From contig CAJUQM010000016.1 in the NCBI GenBank assembly GCA_910588005.1, positions 1 to 52,527 of the forward strand: a stretch of 52,527 nucleotides of DNA. Direction: 5' to 3'. The stretch is from an uncultured Oscillibacter sp. Lineage in GTDB: Bacteria > Bacillota > Clostridia > Oscillospirales > Oscillospiraceae. Made by a program: the position numbers and the translations under genes. Positions 8,131-16,298 of the stretch are shown here, piece after piece (the first letter of the stretch is position 1; each line of letters starts with the position of its first letter). The notes under the pieces are model-generated. The model was not told the origin of the DNA. It did not search any database and saw only the letters and a list, made by a program, of their open reading frames with translations.

Positions 8131-9078
8131 ATGCCTAAGGTAAGAACTGTTTTAGGCGACGTGGAGGCTTCTGAACTCGGGTTTACAATGGCCCACGAGC
8201 ACGTGATCCACTGCCCCCGGGGCCTGACCGCACCGGACAACGAATGGGCCCTGCGGGACTTCAACATCCAGCTTCAAATGGTCAAAGATTACAAGGCCAT
8301 TGGCGGCGGCACTCTCATCGACGCCATGTGCCGCGACCAGGACGGCCGCTGTCCCGCCTATTTGAAGGTTATCTCCGAGACCACAGGCGTACACATTGTC
8401 GCCGCCACCGGCATTCCCTTTGACTATCCCGGTGACCGGGAACCTAAGATGGACCTGTCCATCGTCTGGAAGGATACGGACGTGGACGAGATCGCCGACC
8501 TGTATGTGAAGGAGATCACAGAAGGCATGAACGGCACGTCCATCAAAGCCGGCTGGATCAAGGCCGGCACCCAGTACTGTTACGCCACCGAGGGCGAGAT
8601 TAAAGGTCTAAAGGCCGCCGCGCGGGCCGCCATCAAAACCGGCGTTGCGGTTCACACCCACACGGACTGCGGCTCCTTTGCTCTGGAACAATTGGAGATT
8701 GTGATGAACGAGGGACTTCCGGCCTCCCAGTTCGGCGTGGCACACATCGACCGCAACCCAGATTACTGGCTGCATAAGAAACTCTGCGAGGCCGGCGCCT
8801 ATTTGATCTACGACGGCCCCGGCAAGGTCAAATACTATCCTGACTCAATGCGCGTGGATCTGCTGCGCCGCCTGGTGGACGACGGCTTTGGCAAGCAGAT
8901 CATGCTGAGCAACGACATGGGCAAGAAAAGCCACCACCAAGCCTATGGCTACGGTCCCGGCTGGGGCTTCATCAAGCAGAAATTCATCCCCCGCCTGCTG
9001 GACGAGGGATTCTCCCAGGAGACGGTGGACGACTTTATGATTCACAATCCCGCCCGTTTCTACGCAATGAGAAAGTAA
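8131..9078 (+). CDS. Phosphotriesterase-family metal hydrolase (probable phosphorylated sugar lactonase)
   Basis: A 315-residue amidohydrolase-superfamily enzyme of the COG1735 phosphotriesterase group. The N-terminal metal pair is in MAHEHVIHC (His22, His24). The bridging, normally carboxylated lysine is probably in AGWIKAGTQY. Further metal histidines are in VHTHTDCGS and GVAHIDRNP, and the catalytic aspartate is in LSNDMGKKSHH. ATG at 8131 follows GGGGAGG; an in-frame extension upstream lacks this. Relatives in Listeria and Bacillus (Lmo2620, Bh0225) hydrolyse five-carbon sugar lactone 5-phosphates. In the E. coli ula operon the lactonase UlaG is a different fold, so this protein may take UlaG's place and open the lactone ring delivered by the PTS. 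The substrate is inference. Confidence 0.85.
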   Translation: MPKVRTVLGDVEASELGFTMAHEHVIHCPRGLTAPDNEWALRDFNIQLQMVKDYKAIGGGTLIDAMCRDQDGRCPAYLKVISETTGVHIVAATGIPFDYPGDREPKMDLSIVWKDTDVDEIADLYVKEITEGMNGTSIKAGWIKAGTQYCYATEGEIKGLKAAARAAIKTGVAVHTHTDCGSFALEQLEIVMNEGLPASQFGVAHIDRNPDYWLHKKLCEAGAYLIYDGPGKVKYYPDSMRVDLLRRLVDDGFGKQIMLSNDMGKKSHHQAYGYGPGWGFIKQKFIPRLLDEGFSQETVDDFMIHNPARFYAMRK

Positions 9079-9090
9079 TGAGGTGATTCC

Positions 9091-9537
9091 ATGGGAAAGC
9101 ATCGCAGGCATTCCCGGCGTGAGGACACGGCCCAATCAGCCGCAGAGCGCCGCGTATTTCACTCGCCGGACGATGAGGACGCTCAGGAGTTGGACTACTG
9201 GCAGCCGGAACGGCTGACGCTAAAAGCAGGAATCCGGATCCTCTCCTGGCCCATGCGGCTGGCCTATCTCTTGATTCTTACGGCGACAGCCGCACTGAAT
9301 CTATACGCATGGCCAAAACTTCCCGAGGAATTTCCCATTCTGCAGTGGTTCGGATACAGCTCCTTCATGGTAAGCAGTCTCTTTTACCTTATTTTTGTAT
9401 CCTGCCTGCTGGTCTTCCTTGTCTACCGCGATGTGGTCAACCGTTCCGTGTCCCGCAGGAAGCTGTTTATCCCGCTGATTTTCTGTCTGGGAAACTATTA
9501 TCTGCTCACAGACCAGCTGCTGGCACTGGCCGGCTGA
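9091..9537 (+). CDS. Small membrane protein of unknown function
   Basis: 148 residues. The first 45 are charged and hydrophilic with an Arg/His-rich start, then come three likely membrane segments (about residues 50-70, 90-115 and 122-142; YLIFVSCLLVFLVYRDVV is the clearest). GAGGTGA stands before the ATG, 12 bases after the hydrolase stop, so it is cotranscribed. I do not recognise a family. It lacks the features of a transporter and could be an accessory to the PTS permease, but there is no direct evidence. Confidence 0.7.
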   Translation: MGKHRRHSRREDTAQSAAERRVFHSPDDEDAQELDYWQPERLTLKAGIRILSWPMRLAYLLILTATAALNLYAWPKLPEEFPILQWFGYSSFMVSSLFYLIFVSCLLVFLVYRDVVNRSVSRRKLFIPLIFCLGNYYLLTDQLLALAG

Positions 9538-9639
9538 CGCCGGCTGTGAAACGCTTTCCCACCTCTCCGGCGGCCCGTTTGTCTTCACACACCGGCAAGT
9601 GGGCCGCCTCTCTATTTTGTATAAAAGCAGGAGGCAACC

Positions 9640-10290
9640 ATGAAAACACCTTATTTACAGATTGCCCTGGACAACGTCTCCCTTGAGGACGCCTTCCGCA
9701 CCCTCAGCGGCGGCCTGGGCCAGGAGGTCGATATCATCGAAGTGGGCACAATGCTGATCCTCATGGAGGGCATGCACGCCGTGCGGATCCTCCGGGCCTG
9801 TTTCCCGGATAAGATCATGGTAGCGGACGCACAGCTGTCCGTGGCCCATTTCGGCCCGAAGATTCTCTCCGGCGGAACTCAGTTCGTCACCATGTTCTCC
9901 CCTGCCCGCAACGAGGTCAAAGCGGAAATTCAATCCTATGCCAAAGAGCATGGCCAGGAGGTTCAAATCGAGCTGTATGGCGACTATGGAGACGGCTGGA
10001 CATTCGAAGACCTGCGGGCATGGAAGAACCTGGGGATCAGCCAGATCATCTACGGCCGCCCCAGCTCCGCCTCCGGTCCGTGGACCTGCCAGGATGCCGA
10101 TTTCGTGCGCCAGCTGTGCGATATGGGTTTTGAAGTCACCGCCACCGGCGGCGTAACCTACGACGATCTTGACATGTTGGCGGGACTCCCCCTCTATGCC
10201 GTGATCTGCGGCCGGTCCATCCGCAACGCTCCGAACCCCGCAGCTGAAGCCCGCCGGATCCGCAGCCGCATACACGAACTCTGGAAATAA
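9640..10290 (+). CDS. UlaD/KGPDC-like TIM-barrel protein lacking the usual catalytic residues
   Basis: A 216-residue member of the orotidine-phosphate/3-keto-gulonate-phosphate decarboxylase superfamily, aligned end to end with UlaD/SgbH (LQIALDN, EVDIIEVGT, QIELYGD, FEVTATGGV, AVICGRSIRNA). Asp11, Glu34 and Asp63 (family D11, E33, D62) and the phosphate-binding GRSIR loop are kept. The DxKxxD signature, however, reads DAQLSV, so the catalytic Lys64 and Asp67 are Gln65 and Val68; the proton-donating His136-Arg139 pair of KGPDC, in YHRSRD, reads YGRPSS. It should therefore bind a sugar phosphate but not use the standard decarboxylase or synthase mechanism. AGGAGG precedes the ATG. Whether it has a new activity is open. 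Confidence 0.85.
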   Translation: MKTPYLQIALDNVSLEDAFRTLSGGLGQEVDIIEVGTMLILMEGMHAVRILRACFPDKIMVADAQLSVAHFGPKILSGGTQFVTMFSPARNEVKAEIQSYAKEHGQEVQIELYGDYGDGWTFEDLRAWKNLGISQIIYGRPSSASGPWTCQDADFVRQLCDMGFEVTATGGVTYDDLDMLAGLPLYAVICGRSIRNAPNPAAEARRIRSRIHELWK

Positions 10291-10336
10291 AAGGAACTCT
10301 GGAAATTTTCACAAAAAGGAACAGGAGACAACAACT

Positions 10337-11164
10337 ATGTGGATCAACGATCTATTTGGTGTGAAGAAACCCATCATCACCATGCTGCATCTCGACCCCC
10401 TTCCCGGAGATCCCCGCTATCGCTACGGCGACTGTATGGATCGCGTAGTGGAGCACGCCCGCGCTGACCTGCGCGCCCTGCAGGACGGCGGTGTAGACGG
10501 TGTGATGTTTTCCAATGAATTCAGCCTGCCTTATGAGCGGCACATGAGCTTTGTGACCCCCGCCGCCATGGCCCGGGTAATCGGTGAACTGAAAAGCGAG
10601 ATCCGCATCCCCTACGGCGTGGACTGCATCTCCGACGGGCTGGCCGCCATCGAGCTGGCGGCGGCTGTGGACGCCAAATTTATTCGCGGCACGTTCAGCG
10701 GCGTGTATGTAGGCGACGGCGGCCTATACAACAACGATTTCTCCCAGCTGCTGCGCCGCAAGGCTGCCCTGCATTTGGACGAGCTGAAAATGCTGTACTT
10801 CATCAACCCGGAGTCCGACCGCAGTCTGGACATCCGCCCGCTGGAAGAGATCGCCAAGTCCACCATTTTCAAAGCCCACCCGGACGGTCTGTGCATCTCC
10901 GCCAACGCCGCCGGGCAGGATGTGGACGATGCGCTCATCGCCAGCGTAAAGGCAGGCGCGCCGGACGTGGTGGTGCTGTGCAACACCGGCTGCCGGCCCG
11001 ACACCATCGAGCAGAAGCTCTCCACCGCCGACGCGGCCGTAGTAGGCACATATTTCAAAGAGGGCGGCCGTCTGGAAAACGAGCGTCTGGAGAACGTCCG
11101 CGTAGATATCAACCGTGTAAAAGAGTTTATGTCGGTGGTAAATGCCCTGCGCCGGCGGCTGTGA
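10337..11164 (+). CDS. BtpA/SgcQ family TIM-barrel protein
   Basis: A 275-residue protein of the BtpA family, recognised by the start KKPIITMLHLDPLPGDPRY, by DLRALQDGGVDGVMFSNEF and by FIRGTFSGVYVGDGGL, then by AADAAVVGTYFKEGG near the end. Family members are TIM barrels of uncertain chemistry: BtpA influences photosystem I stability in cyanobacteria and SgcQ lies in the E. coli sgc sugar cluster. Here it sits between an UlaD-like and an Rpe-like gene in one plus-strand operon, as in sgc, which supports a role in handling a phosphorylated pentulose or sugar acid. An AGGAGA site stands before the ATG. Confidence 0.85.
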   Translation: MWINDLFGVKKPIITMLHLDPLPGDPRYRYGDCMDRVVEHARADLRALQDGGVDGVMFSNEFSLPYERHMSFVTPAAMARVIGELKSEIRIPYGVDCISDGLAAIELAAAVDAKFIRGTFSGVYVGDGGLYNNDFSQLLRRKAALHLDELKMLYFINPESDRSLDIRPLEEIAKSTIFKAHPDGLCISANAAGQDVDDALIASVKAGAPDVVVLCNTGCRPDTIEQKLSTADAAVVGTYFKEGGRLENERLENVRVDINRVKEFMSVVNALRRRL

Positions 11165-11182
11165 GACAGGAGGTTTCCGCTT

Positions 11183-11905
11183 ATGAAACGGATCATTCCC
11201 TCTTTGGCCTCTGTCAACCAACTCTACATCGGCGAGGAACTTAAGGCCCTCCCGGAGGGTACTCCCCTGCATGTGGACATTGAGGACGGCAATTTTGTCA
11301 ACAACATCACCTTTGGCATGCGGGTCGTACGCTCTGTGGCCAATATGTTTCCCAAAAGCCCTCTGTGCTTTCACTTCATGGCCACCAACCCCAGCCAGTA
11401 TTTTACGGAGATCTCCAAATGCGGCGCCCGGGAGGTAGCCGTCCACTTTGAGGAACTCCCCTATCCCTCCGAGGAATTGTGCGCCCTGAGGGAGCTGGGC
11501 ATGATTCCCGGACTGGCCATCAACCTGCGCACACCTGTCGAGCAGGTGGCGCCCTTCTTTGATTATCTGGATTTTCTGCTGCTGATGACGATGGACAGCG
11601 GTTACGGCGGCACCAACGGCCTGGGATTTTGTTTCGCCAGCCATGAGCGGATCAAAAAAGCCCGCGCACTGCTGCCGGAGGGCAAGGAACTCTGGGTGGA
11701 CGGCGGCATGGATGAGGCGGAGATGCGCAACTGCTTTTCCCTAGGCGCTGATGTGGTGATCGCCGGGAGAATGCTCTTTCCGGAGAAACCCGCCACAAAA
11801 ACCGAGCCGCGCCGGGCCTATCTCCCCGGCGAGCGCCCGCGATCCTCCGCTCAGCTGCTTCAGGAGTATACGGCGCGCTACTGCGTTGAACATGGAGGAA
11901 GATAA
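11183..11905 (+). CDS. Ribulose-phosphate 3-epimerase-like protein (SgcE-like)
   Basis: A 240-residue Rpe-family TIM barrel. The active-site elements are present in order: IPSLASVN (Ser7), HVDIEDGNFVNNITFG (His, Asp), FHFMATNP (the second metal His), MTMDSGYGG (phosphate loop) and WVDGGM (catalytic Asp). The usual HxDVMDG reads HVDIEDG, so the methionine below the metal is glutamate, a change that may alter substrate specificity. The carboxy-terminal 30 residues are longer and more basic than in housekeeping Rpe. AGGAGG is well placed before the ATG, 18 bases after the BtpA stop. The likely role is C3 epimerisation of a ketopentose or ketohexonate phosphate produced by this pathway. Confidence 0.85.
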   Translation: MKRIIPSLASVNQLYIGEELKALPEGTPLHVDIEDGNFVNNITFGMRVVRSVANMFPKSPLCFHFMATNPSQYFTEISKCGAREVAVHFEELPYPSEELCALRELGMIPGLAINLRTPVEQVAPFFDYLDFLLLMTMDSGYGGTNGLGFCFASHERIKKARALLPEGKELWVDGGMDEAEMRNCFSLGADVVIAGRMLFPEKPATKTEPRRAYLPGERPRSSAQLLQEYTARYCVEHGGR

Positions 11906-11908
11906 ACC

Positions 11909-12559
11909 ATGTACAAGCTAGAAAAACAATCTCTGATCGACTGTGCCCTCCAGATGAAAGCGTGCCGCCTAATTACACTGTGCGGCGGCAACGTATGCCT
12001 TCGTCTAGACGGCGGCAATATCGCCGTCACACCCTCAGGACTCGATTACGAAAACATGACCACCGATGACATCTGCATTGTGGATATTGACGGGAAGCGG
12101 GTAGAGGGGCACCGCCGCCCCACTTCGGACCTGGAGTCCGTTCTCCATATCTTTAGAAAGATGTCCTGGGTAAATGCCACCATCCATACTCACCAGCCCT
12201 ATGCAACCGCCCTGGGCTTGGTGACAGACGTCTTCCCCGCCTGCTTGGTCTCCCAGATTGATGCGCTGCGGGGCGATGTTCCCGTGGCACCGTTCACCCC
12301 ATCGTCTGATAAGGGCATGGGGATCTTGACGGAGGAATACGCCAACGGATCTCTGGCGGTGATCCTTCGGGGTCACGGTGTGATGGCCTTCGGTCCCACT
12401 TTGCAAGTGGCGCTGTACGCCACCGCCTATCTTGAGGAAGCCGCGCAAACCTACCTGGCAGCCCTGTCCACAGGCCGCTCTGTGGAACCTCTTCCTCCGG
12501 AGATGGTAAAGGCGGAATTGGGCGACGAGGACTCCTGGCTCCGGTATCTGCAAAAATAA
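11909..12559 (+). CDS. Class II aldolase / L-ribulose-5-phosphate 4-epimerase family protein
   Basis: A 216-residue zinc enzyme of the AraD/FucA/UlaF family. Seen are GGNVCLRL (family GNVSxR), TPSGLDYENM, RRPTSDLESVLH (family PSSD/E), the paired zinc histidines in IHTHQPYATA and the third in LRGHGVMAFG. Epimerases carry Asp where aldolases carry Glu in the PSS-D/E motif; this protein has Asp, which favours epimerase, although the surrounding residues are divergent. Its start follows the Rpe-like stop by three bases and uses GGAGG inside that gene's end, so the two are translationally coupled. Its role would be the UlaF step or an aldol cleavage giving triose phosphate. Confidence 0.85.
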   Translation: MYKLEKQSLIDCALQMKACRLITLCGGNVCLRLDGGNIAVTPSGLDYENMTTDDICIVDIDGKRVEGHRRPTSDLESVLHIFRKMSWVNATIHTHQPYATALGLVTDVFPACLVSQIDALRGDVPVAPFTPSSDKGMGILTEEYANGSLAVILRGHGVMAFGPTLQVALYATAYLEEAAQTYLAALSTGRSVEPLPPEMVKAELGDEDSWLRYLQK

Positions 12560-12625
12560 TTTGAAGAACCGGTGAGCTGTGGATATAATAATCATATCTG
12601 CTTTATATAGAAAGGAGCGGCTCCA

Positions 12626-12862
12626 ATGGGAGTAGAGTGGAAACTGGGCAAGCTGATCAAAAACAAGACCTATAAGCTCTGGGGCGTCAACATTTTTGAC
12701 TTCGAGTGGACGGATACCGGGGAAACCGCGTATCTGAAGGACTACACCGATGGGATCCGCAAGAATTTCAAGGTATATTCCATTGAAGTGGAAGGCCAGA
12801 CGCACTATTTCGCCGCTATGGAGCGCGGCGCTAATACATGGTTATTCTTTGTGGGCCAGTGA
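12626..12862 (+). CDS. 78-residue conserved-looking protein of unknown function
   Basis: Starts after AAAGGAGCGG and ends just before the operon terminator, so it is probably the last gene of the catabolic operon. The product is soluble and rich in aromatic residues (MGVEWKLGKLIKNKTYKLWG near the start, WLFFVGQ at the end), with no signal or membrane segment. I do not recognise a family. The good ribosome binding site, coding-like composition and position argue for a real gene. Confidence 0.65.
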   Translation: MGVEWKLGKLIKNKTYKLWGVNIFDFEWTDTGETAYLKDYTDGIRKNFKVYSIEVEGQTHYFAAMERGANTWLFFVGQ

Positions 12863-12975
12863 TAAGCGTTGACCAAGAATCTGCCCCAAGACAGAATGAT
12901 TGCCTGTGGGAACTTTGAAATGAACGTTCGCTGAGAAAACGTCCCTAAATGGATGGAAGGCAAATACCTGATAGC

Positions 12976-13020
12976 ACACCAAAGCCGCGGAAATTCGCTG
13001 AATTTCCGCGGCTTTGGTGT
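12976..13020. terminator. Bidirectional terminator hairpin (21-bp perfect arms)
   Basis: Arms 12976-12996 and 13000-13020 pair perfectly around a three-base loop, with core CGGAAATTC/GAATTTCCG shared with the hairpins at 540, 46107 and 52362. It ends the sugar-acid operon. There is no long T-run. Confidence 0.7.
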
Positions 13021-13120
13021 CTGCGCTTTTTGCGCGGTTTGATTTTGCGGCAGGCGGTTGATCCAACCATGCCTCATGGGGAACTTGAAGCGACACCGTT
13101 TTGTTTTTCCATAAGGGCAC

Positions 13121-13167
13121 GAAAACGGGGAACATCTCTTGCGTAAATCCCAAGAGATATTCCCCGT
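13121..13167 (-). terminator. Terminator of the IclR-type regulator gene
   Basis: Arms 13125-13141 and 13151-13167 pair at 15 of 17 positions with G-T pairs. On the minus strand the stem is followed by TTTTCG, as expected for a terminator after the regulator that ends at 13249. Confidence 0.65.
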
Positions 13168-13248
13168 AAATGTCTTTCGTCCTTTCCCGCATTCACACCG
13201 GCCGTACCAGGGAGAGGCAACGGAAAGGACCGCATACCGCCCCCGGAC

Positions 13249-13995
13249 TCACAAATACCGCGCCAGCTCTTCTTGGACGTCCTTCAGACGCCGCAAGAGA
13301 TTCTCCCTCTTCTTTAATACAAACGGCGTCTGTCCGCTGAGAGAGAGCGCCGCAACCAAACATCCCCTGGCGTCAAGCAGAGGGACTCCCACACAGGACA
13401 GGCCGATATTGGACTCCTCGTTGTCCATGGCGTAGCCGCTTTCCCGGACGCGCCGGATCTCCTCCATCAGTCTTGCAGGATCCGTGATTGTAAAATCTGT
13501 GTATTGGGACAATTCACCGTTGGCAATAAAGGCTTCAAATGCCTTCTCCCCCCCAAACGCAAGCAGGCATTTACCCGTCGCACTGGCATGCAGGGGCAGC
13601 GTCGCGCCAACCCGGGAATCCATATACACCATTGGACCCATCGAAACCTTGTTTAAAATCAAGGCTCCTCCCCGCTCCTGCACAGCCAGATGCGCGGAAA
13701 TTTGAAATTCCCGCCCCAAAAGCCGCAAATAGGGTTCCACCATCCGCACCATTTCCTGGCGGTCCTGAACTAGGCTTCCCAGATAAACCAGCTTCATACC
13801 CAGGCGATACTTCTTTGTCGCCGGATTCTGCCGCAGGTAGCCAAACCCCTCCAGGCTGCTCACCAGACGGGAGGTTGCTGTCTTTCCAACGCCGATTGCT
13901 TCCGATAATTCCGTAATGCCGAGTTCTTCTTCTTTCGCAAAACACTCCAGCAGGCGAAGTGCATTTACTACATTCTGACTGGTTTCCCGCGGCAT
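13249..13995 (-). CDS. IclR-family transcriptional regulator
   Basis: A 248-residue IclR protein: winged helix-turn-helix in residues about 5-70 (ALRLLECFAKEEELGITELS, then GVGKTATSRLVSSLEGFGYL) and an effector domain (HASATGKCLLAF, MDNEESNIGLSCVGVPLLD). Start codons at 14013 and 13995 are possible; 13995 is chosen because it lies just before the conserved start and has a weak GGGGG site. IclR regulators sense small organic acids and control neighbouring catabolic operons. It follows the 14-gene operon on the same strand but is separated from it by two mobile elements and about 900 bases, so it has its own promoter. It is the best candidate to bind the palindrome at 29111-29140, or sites nearer by; this is not shown. 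Confidence 0.9.
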   Translation of the reverse strand: MPRETSQNVVNALRLLECFAKEEELGITELSEAIGVGKTATSRLVSSLEGFGYLRQNPATKKYRLGMKLVYLGSLVQDRQEMVRMVEPYLRLLGREFQISAHLAVQERGGALILNKVSMGPMVYMDSRVGATLPLHASATGKCLLAFGGEKAFEAFIANGELSQYTDFTITDPARLMEEIRRVRESGYAMDNEESNIGLSCVGVPLLDARGCLVAALSLSGQTPFVLKKRENLLRRLKDVQEELARYL

Positions 13996-14176
13996 CACAA
14001 CACCCCCATGCATCAAACTTTTGAACCCTCAATACGTTTATACCATATTCCTCTCGATCCTGTAAAGTAAAAGTGCCTTGTATTTGAGGGCACTTGCATT
14101 TAAAGGGTGAAGAAACTATGGATTGAGGATGGAGCGGAGGAGATGATCCGGCAAAAGATACCCCAGCGCTCACTTA

Positions 14177-14337
14177 GGCCCTGTTTGATAAATGGCGAAA
14201 TGCACAGCGGCGAGAGATTTTTTCGCCGGGCGGGGCAAACATTTGCGGGAATACTTTGTGTATTTCAAAAATTTTTAACGCGGTACGGTGGAATAAGATC
14301 CGCTGTTTGGGCGTTTTGTCATTTTTCAAACCGGGCC
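14177..14337. mobile_element. MITE-like element, 161 bp, TA-flanked (family A)
   Basis: Terminal inverted repeats of about 24 bases (GGCCCTGTTTGATAAATGGC at the left, GGCCCGGTTTGAAAAATGAC read inward from the right) bound a 161-base segment without a gene. It is flanked on both sides by TA (14175-14176 and 14338-14339), as expected for a TA target duplication. A second 161-base copy is at 46243-46403; the first 36 bases recur at 32627-32662. Confidence 0.8.
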
Positions 14338-14339
14338 TA

Positions 14340-14496
14340 GTGGTACATCCGGCCAGAAAACAAACCATATCCCGGGCAGAATTTCCGCATGGTTTCGTTG
14401 TCGTCCTTGACGGGCGTCAGCCCGCCTGCGTCCTCCGCCTTGCCACGCGAAAATTCCGCTCCGACCTCTGGTCCGCTTTCTGACCGGATGCACCAC
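14340..14496. mobile_element. MITE-like element, 157 bp, TA-flanked (family B)
   Basis: Inverted ends GTGGTACATCCGGCCAGAAA and, inward from the right, GTGGTGCATCCGGTCAGAAA match at 18 of 20 positions. TA lies at both ends (14338-14339, 14497-14498) and the left TA is shared with the family A element. It contains no gene. Confidence 0.75.
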
Positions 14497-14522
14497 TAGG
14501 CTGCTTTTCTTTCTGCAGGACT

Positions 14523-14775
14523 CTATCCACTCAATATCCTCATAAATATCGCGGCCTTCAGCCTTTCGCAGCGGCTGTGACTCTGACTGCGGGAAGGCCC
14601 CTTGGCCATCTGCCGCAATTCCTGTTGAGCGTCTTCTGTGTTGTGAAAACATTGGTAGATCTTCCCAATAAATATACGCTGTGTATGTGGATTTTCCCTT
14701 AGATCCAGAATTCCTTTTCCTTCAATCTTTTCGCAATTTTGCTCCTGCCTCCTAATAACGCCAATTGTGGCAACA
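14523..14775 (-). pseudogene. Possible decayed gene fragment
   Basis: The minus strand has an open stretch ending with TAG at 14523-14525 whose translation looks protein-like (TQRIFIGKIYQCFHNTEDAQ, then RCERLKAAIFMRILSG) but no suitable start codon lies upstream before an in-frame stop. It begins only 25 bases from a MITE-like element. I cannot name the family; it may be a remnant of a mobile-element gene. Confidence 0.3.
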
Positions 14776-14924
14776 CCGGCACTGCGCCCCGGCGTCTGTG
14801 ACCATCAGAACATTGCATCAATCTCTCCGCCTCTTTTACAAACTAACTGACGCAGCACCGTTCCGCATCCCGTAACGCACCGGATATATGAACCGCCGCT
14901 CCGTGCGCTTTCCTCCTCCGCCGC
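14776..14924. other. Gap downstream of the long catabolic operon
   Basis: No gene was seen, and no clear T-run hairpin after the permease stop at 14925, so transcription may run on into the mobile elements. Confidence 0.4.
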
Positions 14925-16298
14925 TCACAGCAGTCCAATCAGCTTCCACCAGCCCACAGCGGCTGCAGCTGCGATCAGCACCGCTCCCGTCAGAGGAATG
15001 CCCAGCCGCAGAGTCTCCCATTGCGTATACATGCCGTTCTCCTCCCCCTGTCCCACTAAGATGCTCAGGTGGTGAAACGGCAGCAAATAGTGTCCTGCCA
15101 CACACAGATATACCAACCCGGCAACCGCCATGGGCGCAACCCCAAGATTTTGGGCAGCCGTTAAAAACGTTGGGATCACAATTCCTAACACCGCAATTAC
15201 CGATCCCATAAACATATGGATCAAAATCACCGTCAGCGCGATCAGCAATGCCAGCAGCAGAAAATTCTCCGGCATTTCCCTGGGAAGCAGCGTCTCTGCA
15301 ATCCACTGGTTCATCCCCGTTGCCATACCCACACGTCCAATCGCAACCGCCGCCGTCAGAAAGACCATGACCTGAAACGGAACCTCTCTCCAATCTGCGG
15401 CGTTTAGGACTCTTACCGGCCCCGGCATGCTCATCATCATCGCAACCAGCATAGTGATCCAGCCAATATCCAACCCCGTGATGCCGTTTGTCATCCACAA
15501 AGCCACCGCAAGGACAATCCACACCAGCGTCCGCCATTCTTGGCCCGTCACTTTTCCCAGGGCGCTCCGCGCCGCTTCAACCCGCTCCAAATCCAGGCGG
15601 ACAGGCGCTTCCGGAGGGAACAAAACCAGGATCAGCAGCAGCGTCAGCCCCGCCAGCAGCAGTGCCGGCGGACCCATGACCAGGAACCAGCGGATAAAGC
15701 TCACCGTCTCCCCGGTATAACTGGCTGCCAGCATATTAATGCTGTCAGCCGTGAGAAATACAAGGGAAAGCGGCACGGCGGACGCATAGACAGTGAATCC
15801 TGCCACGGCGGCCTCCCTCTGCGGCAGCTCCGCATCACGGATCACCACCGATATGACCGACATAAGCAAAAGCGACCTTGGCCACGGATGCGGAATCAGC
15901 AGGGACAAAACAAGGGACAGGGCAAATATTGCCAGAATCATGCTGTACCAGCCGCGCACAAACCGGCGAATCAGCAGGTAGCTCAGCCGCTCCCCGAGGC
16001 CTGATTTTCGGACTGCCGAGGCGATCAAATAGGCTCCCGGAACCAGCCAGATGGTGGATTCCGTCCACCCTGAAAAAATCACCTTTGTATCGGCAACCCG
16101 CAGCAGGCACAGCAGCATCAGGTAGGTGCCGCTGATATAGCCGGGCTGGGCAACCTGAGCTGCCCACCAGATCACCGTCATCAGCGTCAGTCCCAGGCAC
16201 CACACCCCCGGGGACGAAAGCCCCTTCAGCGGCATAGCGCGGATCAGCAGGCACACTGCGGCGCCCGCAAAAAAAGGGATCTGTCCCGTCCTCTTCAT
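14925..16298 (-). CDS. DASS/SLC13 family anion permease
   Basis: A 457-residue membrane protein with about 12 hydrophobic segments in the layout of the divalent-anion:Na+ symporters (CitT, SdcS). Family features include the SGWTESTIWLVPGAYLIASA helix (family pattern ...W..l.iP.aal), the polar hairpin loops and HMFMGSVIAVLGIVIPTFLT in the second half. These carriers take up di- or tricarboxylates or exchange them. The ATG overlaps the upstream CoA-transferase stop by four bases, so translation is coupled. It is the last gene of the long operon. With a TRAP transporter also in the operon, this one may export an end product such as succinate or a related acid; the direction is inference. Confidence 0.85.
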   Translation of the reverse strand: MKRTGQIPFFAGAAVCLLIRAMPLKGLSSPGVWCLGLTLMTVIWWAAQVAQPGYISGTYLMLLCLLRVADTKVIFSGWTESTIWLVPGAYLIASAVRKSGLGERLSYLLIRRFVRGWYSMILAIFALSLVLSLLIPHPWPRSLLLMSVISVVIRDAELPQREAAVAGFTVYASAVPLSLVFLTADSINMLAASYTGETVSFIRWFLVMGPPALLLAGLTLLLILVLFPPEAPVRLDLERVEAARSALGKVTGQEWRTLVWIVLAVALWMTNGITGLDIGWITMLVAMMMSMPGPVRVLNAADWREVPFQVMVFLTAAVAIGRVGMATGMNQWIAETLLPREMPENFLLLALLIALTVILIHMFMGSVIAVLGIVIPTFLTAAQNLGVAPMAVAGLVYLCVAGHYLLPFHHLSILVGQGEENGMYTQWETLRLGIPLTGAVLIAAAAAVGWWKLIGLL

